Below, in pieces: positions 1-8,330 of a stretch of 22,700 nt of DNA. The number at the start of each line of letters is the position of its first letter. Positions within the stretch are counted from its first letter, which is position 1. A model generated the notes under the pieces. That model was not told the DNA's origin, made no database searches, and saw nothing but the letters and a program-made list of their open reading frames with translations. This stretch comes from Trichodelitschia bisporula (lineage: Eukaryota; Ascomycota; Dothideomycetes; Phaeotrichales; Phaeotrichaceae). Both the position numbers and the translations under genes were made by a program. The stretch spans positions 607,699 through 630,398 of the forward strand of contig ML996705.1 of assembly GCA_010356995.1 (NCBI GenBank), in the 5' to 3' direction.

Positions 1-670
1 GGGATGGGGGGGAGGAGGTTTGTCGCAGGCTTTGGGGGTTGGGGATGGGGGATGGGTGATTGTTTGAGGGGAGGATAAGAGCGAGCATTAAGGCATTGGG
101 AGGAGTGTGTGTACATGGTGTCTGTCGTGTACTGGTCGTAGTATCGGTATCGGAGGGGGAGGAGAGGAGAGGAATGGTAACAGTCTTATAGGGTTAGAGT
201 CATGGTTGTGTTGAACGGGTACGGTGTATGTTCATCCAAGCATTGCCAATGGAGCTGGGTATGGTATGATTGCGTCAACATCAACGGAGGTGCATATCTG
301 GTCCGGTGTTCCCCAAAGCTTATTCTTCATGTCTGTTGTACTTAGTCTTAAGGCTTAAAAGGGAGTGATGTTGTAGCTTCATCCAAGCAATCACATCACC
401 AACAGAGCTGCATGCATATCCGGTGTCTCAAAGCCTAGCATTTCATATGTCCATCGTGCCCCAAGCCCTACTCCAAACTCTCATCCCCAGGAACAACATC
501 GCCGCCGTGGCTGGCGACGTAAACCACGCCCCCCATCCATCGCTCGCTCTATAGCGTACCCAACACGATACAATAAACGCCCGCAGTATGCCGCTCAAAC
601 ATCCGCAGCCGTCACCCTCCAGCTCAGACTTCTTCTCTTCCACAGCGAGGCAGGCCGCCCGCGACCTCCC

Positions 671-721
<51 letters not shown>

Positions 722-921
722 ATTCCCCTCCCTTCCACCTGATGCATGCTTGCGCAGCGAGGGCGTAGCACAACAGTAAAAACTACCATTCAACCCACAT
801 ACACAACCCCAAACGCCTTATCCCTTCCCAAGCAAAGGAGCATGCTAGATTCCCAACTCCGCTTTTGATCCATTCGGCAGCCGCATTCCCTTCTCCTGCA
901 CAAACACACACCGTCCCGAAC
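1..921. other. Intergenic region, 3' of the glycosyltransferase gene
   Basis: No reading frame here looks coding. The frames around 443-793 exist only because they read through the C/G homopolymer. The stretch holds a G-rich left edge (1-80), a weakly conserved direct repeat (about 229-330 and 378-455, sharing TTCATCCAAGCA and a GCATATC(T)GGTCCGGTGT-like block) and the 46-C run. The right end is the 3' flank of the minus-strand gene that stops at 922. Confidence 0.6.
673..718. repeat. Uninterrupted poly(C) run, 46 nt (G46 on the minus strand)
   Basis: Read directly: two A, then 46 consecutive C, then TC. It lies between genes, about 200 bp past the stop codon of the glycosyltransferase gene. 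Pure C/G homopolymers of this length are rare and unstable in ordinary genomic DNA, and the G strand can form quadruplexes. The exact length in the real genome is uncertain, since assemblers often mis-size such runs. Confidence 0.95.
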
Positions 922-2831
922 TCACACATACTCCGGCCAATAATTATACGGCATCAAAGCAGGGCCCCTCCAGCGCTCCCCATACGGGTTCACCCTCTGC
1001 CCCGCAAAGAACCCATCGTGCGCGTGCTCGATGACGGCCATCCAGGAGGAGGGCTCGGGGTGCTTCAACCACTGCGACCACATTAGCCCCTCTTCTCAAA
1101 GCTTCAAACGCAGCACCCCAAAAGGGCAGAAGCGCAACGTACCTGGTTATGCACATGATAACTCCAACTCCCCCTATAGAAATTCTCCAACGTCCGATTA
1201 TTCGCCGGGAACTTATCCTCGCTCACCACATACTCTCCAATCGCCCCCGCGCGCCGCAGCTCCGCCTCCTCAGCACTCGTCGCCGCGAACGAGTCCGTAG
1301 GCTCCGGTTCCGGGGCGGTAGGTGGATTCGCCCCCCTCCTCCTAAGCCCGACGCGCGTCGGCTCGTGTTCCGTCTCAACCGGGGGATCATAACTCTCCCA
1401 CTCATCCTTGACACTCCCGACCTTGCCCTTAAACGCCGCGCCATAGTCGCGCAAACAAGGCACCGTACACCGCCCCTCGCGATCCCAATTAAACTCCGTC
1501 CAGAGCGGATCGAACACCGCCGTTTCGAGCATGAGCAATTCCCCATCACGGCCATCCTTCCACGCCATTCTCCCAACAACCCTAGGATGGAAGTTCACGC
1601 CCATGCGCACGCCCCCGCGCAGCAGGTAACTCGACAAGCTCGAATTGGCAGAAAGGGACAGCACAGCCGTGTTATAATCCCCCGGATGACTATGCGCCGC
1701 CCAGCGCTCCGCAAACGCATGTTCTCGCGGCAGCAGCAGCGGGCGCATATCCCTCAGCAGTAGCACATCCATGTCGAAATACGCGCCGCCATGCAAGTGC
1801 AGAACCACGAAGCGCACGGCGTCGGAAACGGCCTGCGGGAGGAAGGTCATTTGCTTGGGCGTGAGGACGAGCCACTGCTGCCCGGACGCATCCTCCACAA
1901 TACCGTCCGCGACAATAAGCTCGCCCTTTACATTCTTGCGCTGCGGCGCCTTGTAGTACCCGAGCCCGTCGGTATGATCCTGCCCCGCGGGGAGCGGGAT
2001 CCGGGAGGGGAATTTCCACGTCCGGAGCACGACATCCCCTCTTTCAACCAGCGGTAGGAACCGCGCAAAGAGCGCATCCTTAGTGAGCATCTTCTCCACC
2101 GCGCCGGGGATGTTATCAGCATCGAGCCAGATGTTCAGCTGCGAGCAGGCGAGGTTCTGCGTGTACAGGTAGCTCTTGACGAAGATCTCGAGGCGCCACG
2201 TTGCGGGGCCGGTCCAGTATGTGTGGTAGGGGATGATGGGGCCGGGGCACGTGCCGCGGCTGGTTTTGTTCGGGGCGGCGTATGGCTCGTAGTGCGGGAG
2301 CGTGTTGGCGTGCCCGTCTGCGTTGGCGTATTCCGCGTTGTGCGGGTCCTGCGCCGAGGCGCGGTCGGCTGGGGGGGGGAGGTGGAAGTAGCGCTCGCCG
2401 CCTTCGGACAGGAACGTGAGGCAGGCGTGCACGTTGCGCATCTTCTCGAGCCCGGCATACGTGCCGCGGCATTCTTCGACGAGCAATTTCAAATCCGCCT
2501 CTGTATCCACATGCGGCCGGGGACCCAGGTAATCATCATGCGGGACGACGGCCGACTTCGGGCGATTAAACACATTCGCGTGCGGGTTTATCGTGACCGC
2601 ACTAGACGACGCGGCGAACTTGACCTTGACGCCGGCCTTGGTCGTCTTGAGTATGTCGGCTGGGCCTGATTTATCCAAAAAGGCGGGGATGCCGAGTTTG
2701 CCGCGGACGTTGGCGGGGCTGCGGGCGAGGATTATGATGCCGAGGATGAGGGCGTGGAGGAGGGCGGCGAACGTTAGGTTGCGGAGGAGGATGAGGATGT
2801 TGCGCAGCCGGGGGCGCGCGTCGGGGGACAT
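922..2831 (-). CDS. Golgi-type glycosyltransferase with DXD motif (GT32-like), two exons
   Basis: The predicted protein has 612 residues in two exons (2831-1143 and 1071-922). The 71-nt intron (1142-1072) has a GTACGT donor, a CTAAT branch site and a GCAG acceptor. Without splicing the frame ends at 1104 in an unrelated tail. With splicing HNQ joins WLKHPEPSSW and the C-terminus becomes well formed. Residues 1-15 are short and basic, 16-37 form one hydrophobic anchor, and the rest should be lumenal (type II topology). HGGAYFDMD at 348-355 carries the DXD (D353-x-D355) that binds nucleotide sugar through a metal ion in this superfamily (Gly_transf_sug Pfam family). N-x-S/T sites lie at N188, N396 and N545. 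I infer a secretory-pathway mannosyl- or galactosyl-type transferase; donor and acceptor are not visible. Its CT-rich promoter (purine-rich on the plus strand) lies at 2832-3500. Confidence 0.85.
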
Positions 2832-3384
2832 GCTGTCATGCGAGGGGGGGGGTGGGCAGCGGGGGCTGCAAGATGGTTGTTTGGTGTGTGCGCTGCGAGA
2901 CGTTGAATGCAGATGTTGTGAGATGTGGTCGCGTTGTCTAGCCGGAGGGATTGAGGATTGCGTGTGCTTGTTGTAATGGTGGTCGCCGTTTTGACTAGCG
3001 TGGAGGCGAGGGTGGAGAAGAGGAAGGGTTCGGTAGCGTGAGGCGAAGCGAAGCGACTTTTAGGGAGAGAGGAAGAGAGAAAGGGACCTGCGAGTTGGAG
3101 GGGTTGGAGGAGTTGGAGGGCTGCAGCGGCTGGCAGGGCCAAGCTCGTGGCTGGCTGCAAGCTGATGGAGGGCGGGCGAGGATTAGGTACAAAAAGTATG
3201 TACGGCGTTGCGGATAAGAGTACGAAGTTGAGTGTCGCGGCGTGTCAGAGAGACGGGAGAGGGAAAGCTGATTAGCAAGAGAGCGTGTAACAGTAGCATA
3301 GACAGAAGAAGGAGAGCAATTGGACTGCAAGAGTCTCGAATAAAGTGAGCTTAGGTCTCGTTTGAGGGAGTGAAGTACGAGAAG

Positions 3385-3415
3385 GAAGAAGAAGAAGAAG
3401 AAGAAGAAGAAGAAG
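3385..3415. repeat. (GAA)n microsatellite, about 10 units
   Basis: Roughly ten GAA units in a row, inside a longer GA-rich tract that continues to about 3460. It lies some 550 bp upstream of the glycosyltransferase start codon. Confidence 0.9.
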
Positions 3416-3588
3416 GAGAAGAAGAGGAGAGAGGAGAGGGACTGGGGAAAGTGAGGAGAAGGGGACGAGAGTTAGGGGGGGCGGAGTTGCGTGGGTGGTG
3501 GGCGAATTGAGAGTGGAGCGGAGCAGAGGAGTGGGGGCGGCCAGAGGAGAGGAGAGCCTTGGCTTTGGGGTTGGTCTCCTAAATTGGC

Positions 3589-3625
3589 AGGCAGCCAGGC
3601 AGCCAGGCAGCCAGGCAGCCAGGCA
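3589..3625. repeat. 8-bp minisatellite AGGCAGCC, about 4.5 units
   Basis: Perfect tandem copies of an 8-bp unit followed by a partial unit ending in AGGCA. The unit length is not a multiple of three and no gene is predicted here. Confidence 0.9.
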
Positions 3626-3670
3626 CACTTGGCAAAAAGTCTTTGTTCCTTTTTATTTCTGGACTGCAGA

Positions 3671-3724
3671 GATGTGAAGATGTGACGACGTGACGATGTG
3701 ACGATGTGACGATGTGACGATGTT
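3671..3724. repeat. 8-bp minisatellite GATGTGAC, about 6.5 units
   Basis: Six near-perfect copies of an 8-bp unit (variants GATGTGAA and GACGTGAC at the left edge) and a partial unit running into GATGTTT. It starts about 45 bp after a different minisatellite of the same period. Confidence 0.9.
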
Positions 3725-3784
3725 TCAACCTCCCGTCATAAGCTTCAACCACAACGCGATGAGATGGACAAACGGGACGGCAAC

Positions 3785-3835
3785 GACGGCAAGATGGCCA
3801 CGACGGCTAGATGGCCACGACGGCAAGATGGCCAC
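3785..3835. repeat. 17-bp tandem triplicate
   Basis: Three head-to-tail copies of GACGGCAAGATGGCCAC. The middle copy has one difference (CTAG for CAAG). Confidence 0.9.
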
Positions 3836-4286
3836 GACGACAACGCCAACCTTATGCCTCTCTTTATCGCTCCCCGCCAACAACCCAGAAGTCATGCCCT
3901 CCACACAGTATCGTCCAACCCGGTCACCCATCCCCCGTCCTCGCCGCCATCAGCAGGCCGAAAATCCGCCAGTCCCAGTCACAACCGCATCGCTTAGCCC
4001 CCCATCCCGTATTCTACTAACACGCGTACCCCACCGTCCACTTCGTATGAGCGGAGTATACTTCGTCCCAGATTCTGCCTTGCTTGTGCTCTGCGACAGA
4101 AAATGCGGGGACGCGCACGCTATCGACGCGTCCAGCAAAGCGGCCGCAGCTAGCTTTATGTCCAACCGTGTGTGTGTGTGTGGATCACGGTATCCGACGT
4201 CAACTGTCTGTGAGACGTGAGCGCCGTTGCAGCAGCGTCGCGACACAGCAGCGAAGCGCACAGTGACGGACATGGCAGGTCATCGC

Positions 4287-4450
4287 ATCCTCCCATCTCG
4301 GCGCTCTACTTAGAGAAGGCACACAGAGTGCTCGGCATATCACCCGTAGCACACTCGGATCCTGCACGATCCTCCCATCTCGGCGCTCTACTTAGAGAAG
4401 GCACACAGAGTGCTCGGCATATCACCCGTAGCGCACTCGGATCCTGCGCG
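4287..4450. repeat. 82-bp tandem duplication
   Basis: Copies at 4287-4368 and 4369-4450 begin ATCCTCCCATCTCGG and differ at only two positions, both A to G in the second copy. The first 8 bp of a third copy follow at 4451. The near identity indicates a recent duplication. No gene is recognised across it. Confidence 0.92.
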
Positions 4451-4802
4451 ATCCTCCCCCCAAATCCTCTCACTCTATCCTATCACCACCAATCCTTCGC
4501 ACATGGAATAACCGCAACCTGCATACTGTCAAATCCCCTTGGCATAGATTGACCCTATCGCAGACTCTGACGTGCGATAATCCTCCGACCGCCCACTTAT
4601 TGATAAGAACATTCGGCCTGCGCAAACTGGGCATATGCAAGGCACGTCAGTTTCCCACACAACCAAACCTGCATGACGCTGTCCGCTCAACAAGGCACTT
4701 TGGCATACGACCAGTCTGGACCATGCACCATATTGCACCTTCATAACCTTAAATGGCCTCGACGCCCCATGGCGAAATTGCGTTCAATCAACACACCAAA
4801 GT

Positions 4803-4875
4803 CTAGCCGCGGCTAGCTATGCGAGTAGCAACGCCATCACGTGACCATTTCGATGGGAGCATCACCATCACGTGA
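4803..4875. promoter_or_regulatory. Palindrome cluster: CTAGCCGCGGCTAG and two TCACGTGA boxes
   Basis: A perfect 14-bp palindrome centred on CCGCGG lies at 4803-4816. Two identical TCACGTGA palindromes follow at 4837-4844 and 4868-4875, exactly 31 bp apart start to start (close to three helical turns). CACGTG is the core site of bHLH factors such as Cbf1, and CGG/CCG palindromes suit fungal Zn2Cys6 factors. The cluster sits 3' of the secreted-protein gene ending at 5014, so its target gene is unclear. Confidence 0.4.
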
Positions 4876-5013
4876 CGCCATTCAGAAGATCAGAAGGCTG
4901 ACATTCAACTTCAAGCTTACTACACAGTACAAACTACAAAATCCCCCTCCAACAGCGAATCATTTACAAAAGTTTTTGACAGAAAAATATCCACCCCACA
5001 CCAGACGACCCGC

Positions 5014-5538
5014 CTACTGCGCCTCCACCTCAGGCACCTCCTCCTCAACTTCCGGCTCAGCCGCCTCAACAGCCGGCTCATATGCGTCCTCAGCCTCATT
5101 CTCCGGCTCGGGCCGTTGCTGCTGCGGCCGTCCCTGCTGCGGGCGCCCCTGCTGCGGGCGCGGCTGATTCTGCCACTGCGGGCGCGGCTGGTTCTGCGGG
5201 CGCGGCTGGTTGCCGCTGCTCGGCCACGGGCGCACCTCGATGGTGACGCTGTCGTCGCTGTCGTCGTCGCGGCCGGGACGGCCCTGTTGAGGACGTCCCT
5301 GCTGGGGGCGGCCTTGCTGGGGACGACCTTGCTGGGGACGGCCTTGCTGCACGTACTCCTCGTCGTCGTCGTCGCGCGGTGCGCCGCCGCGGGGAGGACC
5401 GTTGCGCGGCGCGCCGCCGAAGCCGGCGAAGCCGCCGGGGCCGCCGAATTGGCGCGCCACGAGGGTGGAGGAGGACTCCGGGGCGGGGAGCGCGGTGGCG
5501 GCGCTGATGGCCAGGGCGAGGGCGAGGATGAAACGCAT
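5014..5538 (-). CDS. Small secreted QQGRP-repeat protein of unknown function
   Basis: A 174-residue single-exon frame. Residues 1-17 form a signal peptide (MRFILALALAISAATA, then LPAPESSS). A Gly/Pro/Arg-rich stretch (31-55) and an acidic DDDDEE patch (56-61) follow. Then come five tandem QQGRP units (64-88), a second acidic patch (91-96), three NQPRPQ-like units (110-128), two more QQGRP units, and a Glu-rich tail (144-174). There are no cysteines, and the repeats contain no dibasic sites, so Kex2 cutting between units is not expected. The single VAR-Q at 27-30 could be a propeptide junction. I do not recognise the family. The composition suggests a disordered extracellular or wall-associated protein. 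A TATA-like element lies about 110 bp upstream. Confidence 0.75.
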   Translation of the reverse strand: MRFILALALAISAATALPAPESSSTLVARQFGGPGGFAGFGGAPRNGPPRGGAPRDDDDEEYVQQGRPQQGRPQQGRPQQGRPQQGRPGRDDDSDDSVTIEVRPWPSSGNQPRPQNQPRPQWQNQPRPQQGRPQQGRPQQQRPEPENEAEDAYEPAVEAAEPEVEEEVPEVEAQ

Positions 5539-5644
5539 TTTGCTGGTTGGTTTGAGGGTTGGGTGAATGAGTGGATTGGGTTGGATGAAAGAGTGTGGTG
5601 TTGTTGGTTGGTGAGTGTGGGTTATTGAGAGTGGGTGAGGGGGG

Positions 5645-5650
5645 TTTTAT
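5645..5650 (-). promoter_or_regulatory. TATA-like element of the QQGRP-repeat gene
   Basis: ATAAAA on the minus strand, about 110 bp upstream of the start codon at 5538. The leader in between is CA/CT-rich, as in many highly expressed fungal genes. Confidence 0.4.
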
Positions 5651-5665
5651 GTCGCTCGCTCTCAA

Positions 5666-6984
5666 CGGTTTTGCGGTTGTGGAGTGAGGGGGCGACGTAC
5701 ACTTACAGTGGCGAGCTTGCGTCCGTGAGAGGCTATTGTGGTTCCAGCTATTATTACTTCATTCCACGGACTGGGCGCTGCGCTTTCCACCTGTTGCGTG
5801 CGCGGGAGGGGGTGCGTGGCGCGTTCGCCAGAGTGTATTGCGCTGACGGCGGGTGTTAGATGAGGGGAACCAGTGGACGGGTTGGCGGGCGGCATATTGG
5901 GATGGGGGATGGGGTGTGGGGTGGGTTGAGAGCGGGGAAGTGGCGACCTGTTTGCGTACGATGGTCAGTCAATGAGGTGAGAGAGGGGTCAAACCTCGTG
6001 CTCGGTTTCTCCGAAGGATACTTTCCGAGAGTACTTTCGGGATGGATGGAAGCAATCTGGTTCCTGACGCAATATCTGGTTCCTGACAAGCTCGCCACCC
6101 GTGCCTGGCGATGCCCTTCTTTCCTGGCACGCTGTTGCGCCCTGGCTTCTTCGCCTGTGCTCCGGCCGGGAGATCGTGTGTCGGCACAAGCTGGCGGGGA
6201 GTTCGGGTTTGGCGCGGCAGTGACTCGCTTTGCTGGAGTGTGAGGCCACAGAATGCATCTAATGCACCAAGTGTAAGCCGAATCCAGGTCCCAAATCTCG
6301 AGGTAATTCTTAACTCAACTCTTGACACCACGCAAAGCCTTTTGGCACCTCTTCGCTCTGCCCTACGACCAGGTACGCATTCCCGGATTTCCCGGGTCCG
6401 CCGCCGTGGCAATAACGCGGGAAAATGGTCTGGGCACGAGCGTGATATTGCTGCCGGTCTGGCCTCACCTCGACCCGGCGCACATGTCAGCCGCGTGGCC
6501 TGGCTAGAACTAGCCCTGCGGACGGAATTACGTGCGTGCCAGCATCTCCGCATATCGTGGCTGGGCCGGGGCTGGGCTTAATATCGACGTCGTGCCTCGC
6601 TCGCCTCCACCACGCGTCACACGAGAATAGTCCTCGCTCGGGAATTAGCCCACTCGTCTGGTTTCTATTCTGGTCTCGAAACACGCCACGCCATGGTGGT
6701 GACATCGTGTACTTCGTGTTAGCGGCTCGTCTGTTTCTTCGATATGTATATGCCGACCTATGGCCCTGGATCGAGAGTTGTTCGGCGTCGGTGGTAGAGT
6801 GCCCAGGGTCTGGGCGCGGCCTCCGCGCGCACTGAGCGGATTAGGGTTCCGCGCTGTGCGGACAGCGGAAGCATTTCGGCTCGCTTGGTTAGCGGATGGA
6901 AAGTGAGAGGGGGATTGCGCGGATTTGTTTCACGCGGCCTTCTCCACATCGATCGGGCAAGCGGGTGGTGGGGGGAGGGGGGGG
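5666..6984. other. Intergenic region between two divergent secreted-protein genes
   Basis: About 1.3 kb. Long frames on both strands (5969-6553 minus, 6111-6581 plus) overlap each other, lack recognisable domains and look like GC-rich chance frames. One exact 14-bp direct repeat, ATCTGGTTCCTGAC, occurs twice near 6054-6087. I see nothing else defined. Confidence 0.5.
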
Positions 6985-6991
6985 TATATAT
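6985..6991 (+). promoter_or_regulatory. TATA box of the HGPDGDDDH repeat-precursor gene
   Basis: TATATAT directly after a G-rich run, 79 bp upstream of the ATG at 7070, with a short A/C-rich leader between. The spacing fits a core promoter. Confidence 0.6.
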
Positions 6992-7069
6992 CCCGCCCTG
7001 CACACGAAGCACGAAGCACCACCCACCACACACTCCCTTTCTACTACCAGCAAAGTCAGCGAAGTCAGA

Positions 7070-7796
7070 ATGAAACTCACTCTCCCCCTCCTCACTCTCT
7101 TCGCGTACGCACCTCTCTCTCTCTCTCTCTCTGTAGAACCCGACTAACCGAAGCAGCGCCCTCGCGGCCGCGCACGGCCCGGACGGAGATGACGACCACG
7201 CTCCTGCGCCGGTTCCTACAACGACTACGACGCCGGCCGTGGTTGTGAGGCGGCATGGCCCGGACGGCGATGATGATCACGCGCCGGTGCCTGCGCCGGT
7301 GACGACGGCTACGCCCGCGGTTGTAGTGCGGCGACACGGGCCGGACGGCGACGACGACCATGCCCCTGCGCCTGTGCCCGCCCCCGCGAACACGACTACG
7401 CCGGCGGTTGTAGTGCGGCGACACGGGCCGGACGGCGATGATGATCATGCCCCTGCACCGGTGCCCGCCCCCGCGAATACGACTACGCCGGCGGTTGTTC
7501 GGCGGCACGGGCCGGACGGTGATGACGACCATGCCCCCGCTCCTGCGACTACGGCTACCCCGGCTGTGGTGGTACGGCGGCATGGGCCGGACGGCGATGA
7601 TGACCACGCTCCGGCGCCGGTGACACCGGCTACGCCCGCGGTTGTGCTCCCTGCGCCGGTGACGACGGCTACGCCTGCCGTGGTTGTGAGGAGGCACGGC
7701 CCGGATGGAGATGACGATCATGCTCCGGCGCCTGTGCCGGCGACGCCTGCGCCTGCGCCGATACCCACGACGCTGGTGCCTGTTGTGAGGCGCTGA
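7070..7796 (+). CDS. Secreted Kex2-type repeat precursor with seven HGPDGDDDHAP units
   Basis: Two exons: 7070-7104 and 7154-7796, predicted 225 residues. The 49-nt intron has donor GTACGC, a CT repeat, branch site GACTAAC and acceptor GAAG. This splice is the only one found that joins the signal sequence to the open repeat frame, and it produces a normal signal peptide ending SALAAA. Seven units of 27, 27, 29, 28, 25, 38 and 33 residues follow with nothing between them. Each begins with the invariant HGPDGDDDHAP, continues with a variable Pro/Thr/Ala/Val spacer and ends VVRR (usually VVVRR). The last unit ends RR and stop. Arg-Arg is the classic Kex2 site, and signal-peptidase cutting after AAA would expose the first unit at the same His. 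This matches the design of fungal KEP proteins (pheromone precursors, repellents, dikaritin RiPP precursors). There is no Tyr or Cys in the units, so dikaritin-type cyclisation is not expected. Function of the peptides is unknown. Confidence 0.82.
7173..7793 (+). repeat. Seven in-frame coding repeats (HGPDGDDDHAP ... RR)
   Basis: Unit boundaries at His codons: 7173, 7254, 7335, 7422, 7506, 7581 and 7695. Among the 11 core codons, ten differ between copies only by synonymous changes (for example CAC/CAT, GGC/GGG, GGA/GGC/GGT, GAT/GAC, GCT/GCG/GCC), and only the first Pro codon is constant. The Arg-Arg codons also vary (AGG, CGG, CGA, CGC). Spacers vary in length and sequence. Unit 6 contains a second TATPAVV block without an RR after the first. 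Confidence 0.93.
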
Positions 7797-8330
7797 AGGC
7801 CGGGATTGTGATGAGAAAAAAGGCGCGAAGGAACTGTAATACTGAAGTTTTGAAGTAGAAGACAAAGAGAGGAGAGGAAGAGAGGAAGAGACTTAAATAC
7901 ACGATGCCGAGTATCCTCCTTTGCTCTTTCCCTCTGTCATGCGCTCATTAAATCGTGTCCCTCGATATGCCCCTTCCTGACATGACAATGCTCCTTTCAT
8001 CTCCACAGCAGATTGAATGGGGAGGTCTGGTGGAGATAGATGGTGGGAGATGCTTGTTGAGGGTGGAGAACGGCGGAGAAGGTGACTGAAGCTTGAATGT
8101 GTCAGCCTGCATTCGACGATGTTGAGTTCGGGGATGCGCCTATTCCATCATACACGGCTTATGGGCTCGGCCCGCACTTTGGCTTCACGTTCCCGATGCC
8201 GTTACCTACGCCGCTTCGAGATAACCCGGACTCGCCGATATCGCAGGCTGCCCTGAGTGTATCTATTCATCCACAGCCCATCAGTTCGGCCACCTCAGCC
8301 TCTTATTCTCATCACCGCCTCCCCACCACC
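7797..8330. other. Intergenic region between convergent genes
   Basis: About 530 bp between the stop of the repeat precursor and the stop of the ALKBH1-type gene. I see no coding frame, RNA or repeat beyond short purine-rich patches near 7850-7890. Confidence 0.5.

Larger units (their letters stand above)
2832..5013. other. Long repeat-rich intergenic region
   Basis: About 2.2 kb without a convincing gene. The left third is strongly purine-rich on the plus strand, so the upstream region of the minus-strand glycosyltransferase is a CT-rich block, as is common in fungal promoters. It contains a (GAA)n tract, two 8-bp minisatellites, a 17-bp triplicate, an 82-bp tandem duplication, a (GT)n stretch near 4169 and a cluster of palindromic candidate binding sites at 4803-4875. 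The frames at 3714-4552 have no protein-like features and run across the repeats. Confidence 0.6.

Noticed and set aside
443-793. Open frames on both strands with long poly-Pro or poly-Gly
   Set aside because: They exist only because the C46 run lacks stop codons; no signal, domain or second exon supports a protein.
5014-5538. QQGRP-repeat protein as a second Kex2-processed precursor
   Set aside because: The repeats contain Gly-Arg-Pro, not dibasic sites, and Pro after Arg blocks Kex2-type cutting.
5969-6581. Two overlapping frames of 156 and 194 residues on opposite strands
   Set aside because: Neither shows a domain, signal peptide, sensible composition or splice sites; GC-rich chance frames.
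7135-7154. Alternative acceptor (TGTAG at 7131-7135) for the repeat-precursor intron
   Set aside because: It leads to a different frame that stops early, and the best branch site lies downstream of it.
7070-7796. Dikaritin (ustiloxin-like) RiPP precursor
   Set aside because: The layout fits, but the core has no Tyr for the usual ether cyclisation and no UstY-type or other tailoring gene lies within the window.
7092-7865. Long minus-strand frame rich in Arg and His opposite the repeat precursor
   Set aside because: It is the antisense shadow of a repetitive GC-rich coding region; only the plus strand has a TATA box, signal peptide, intron and exact unit borders.
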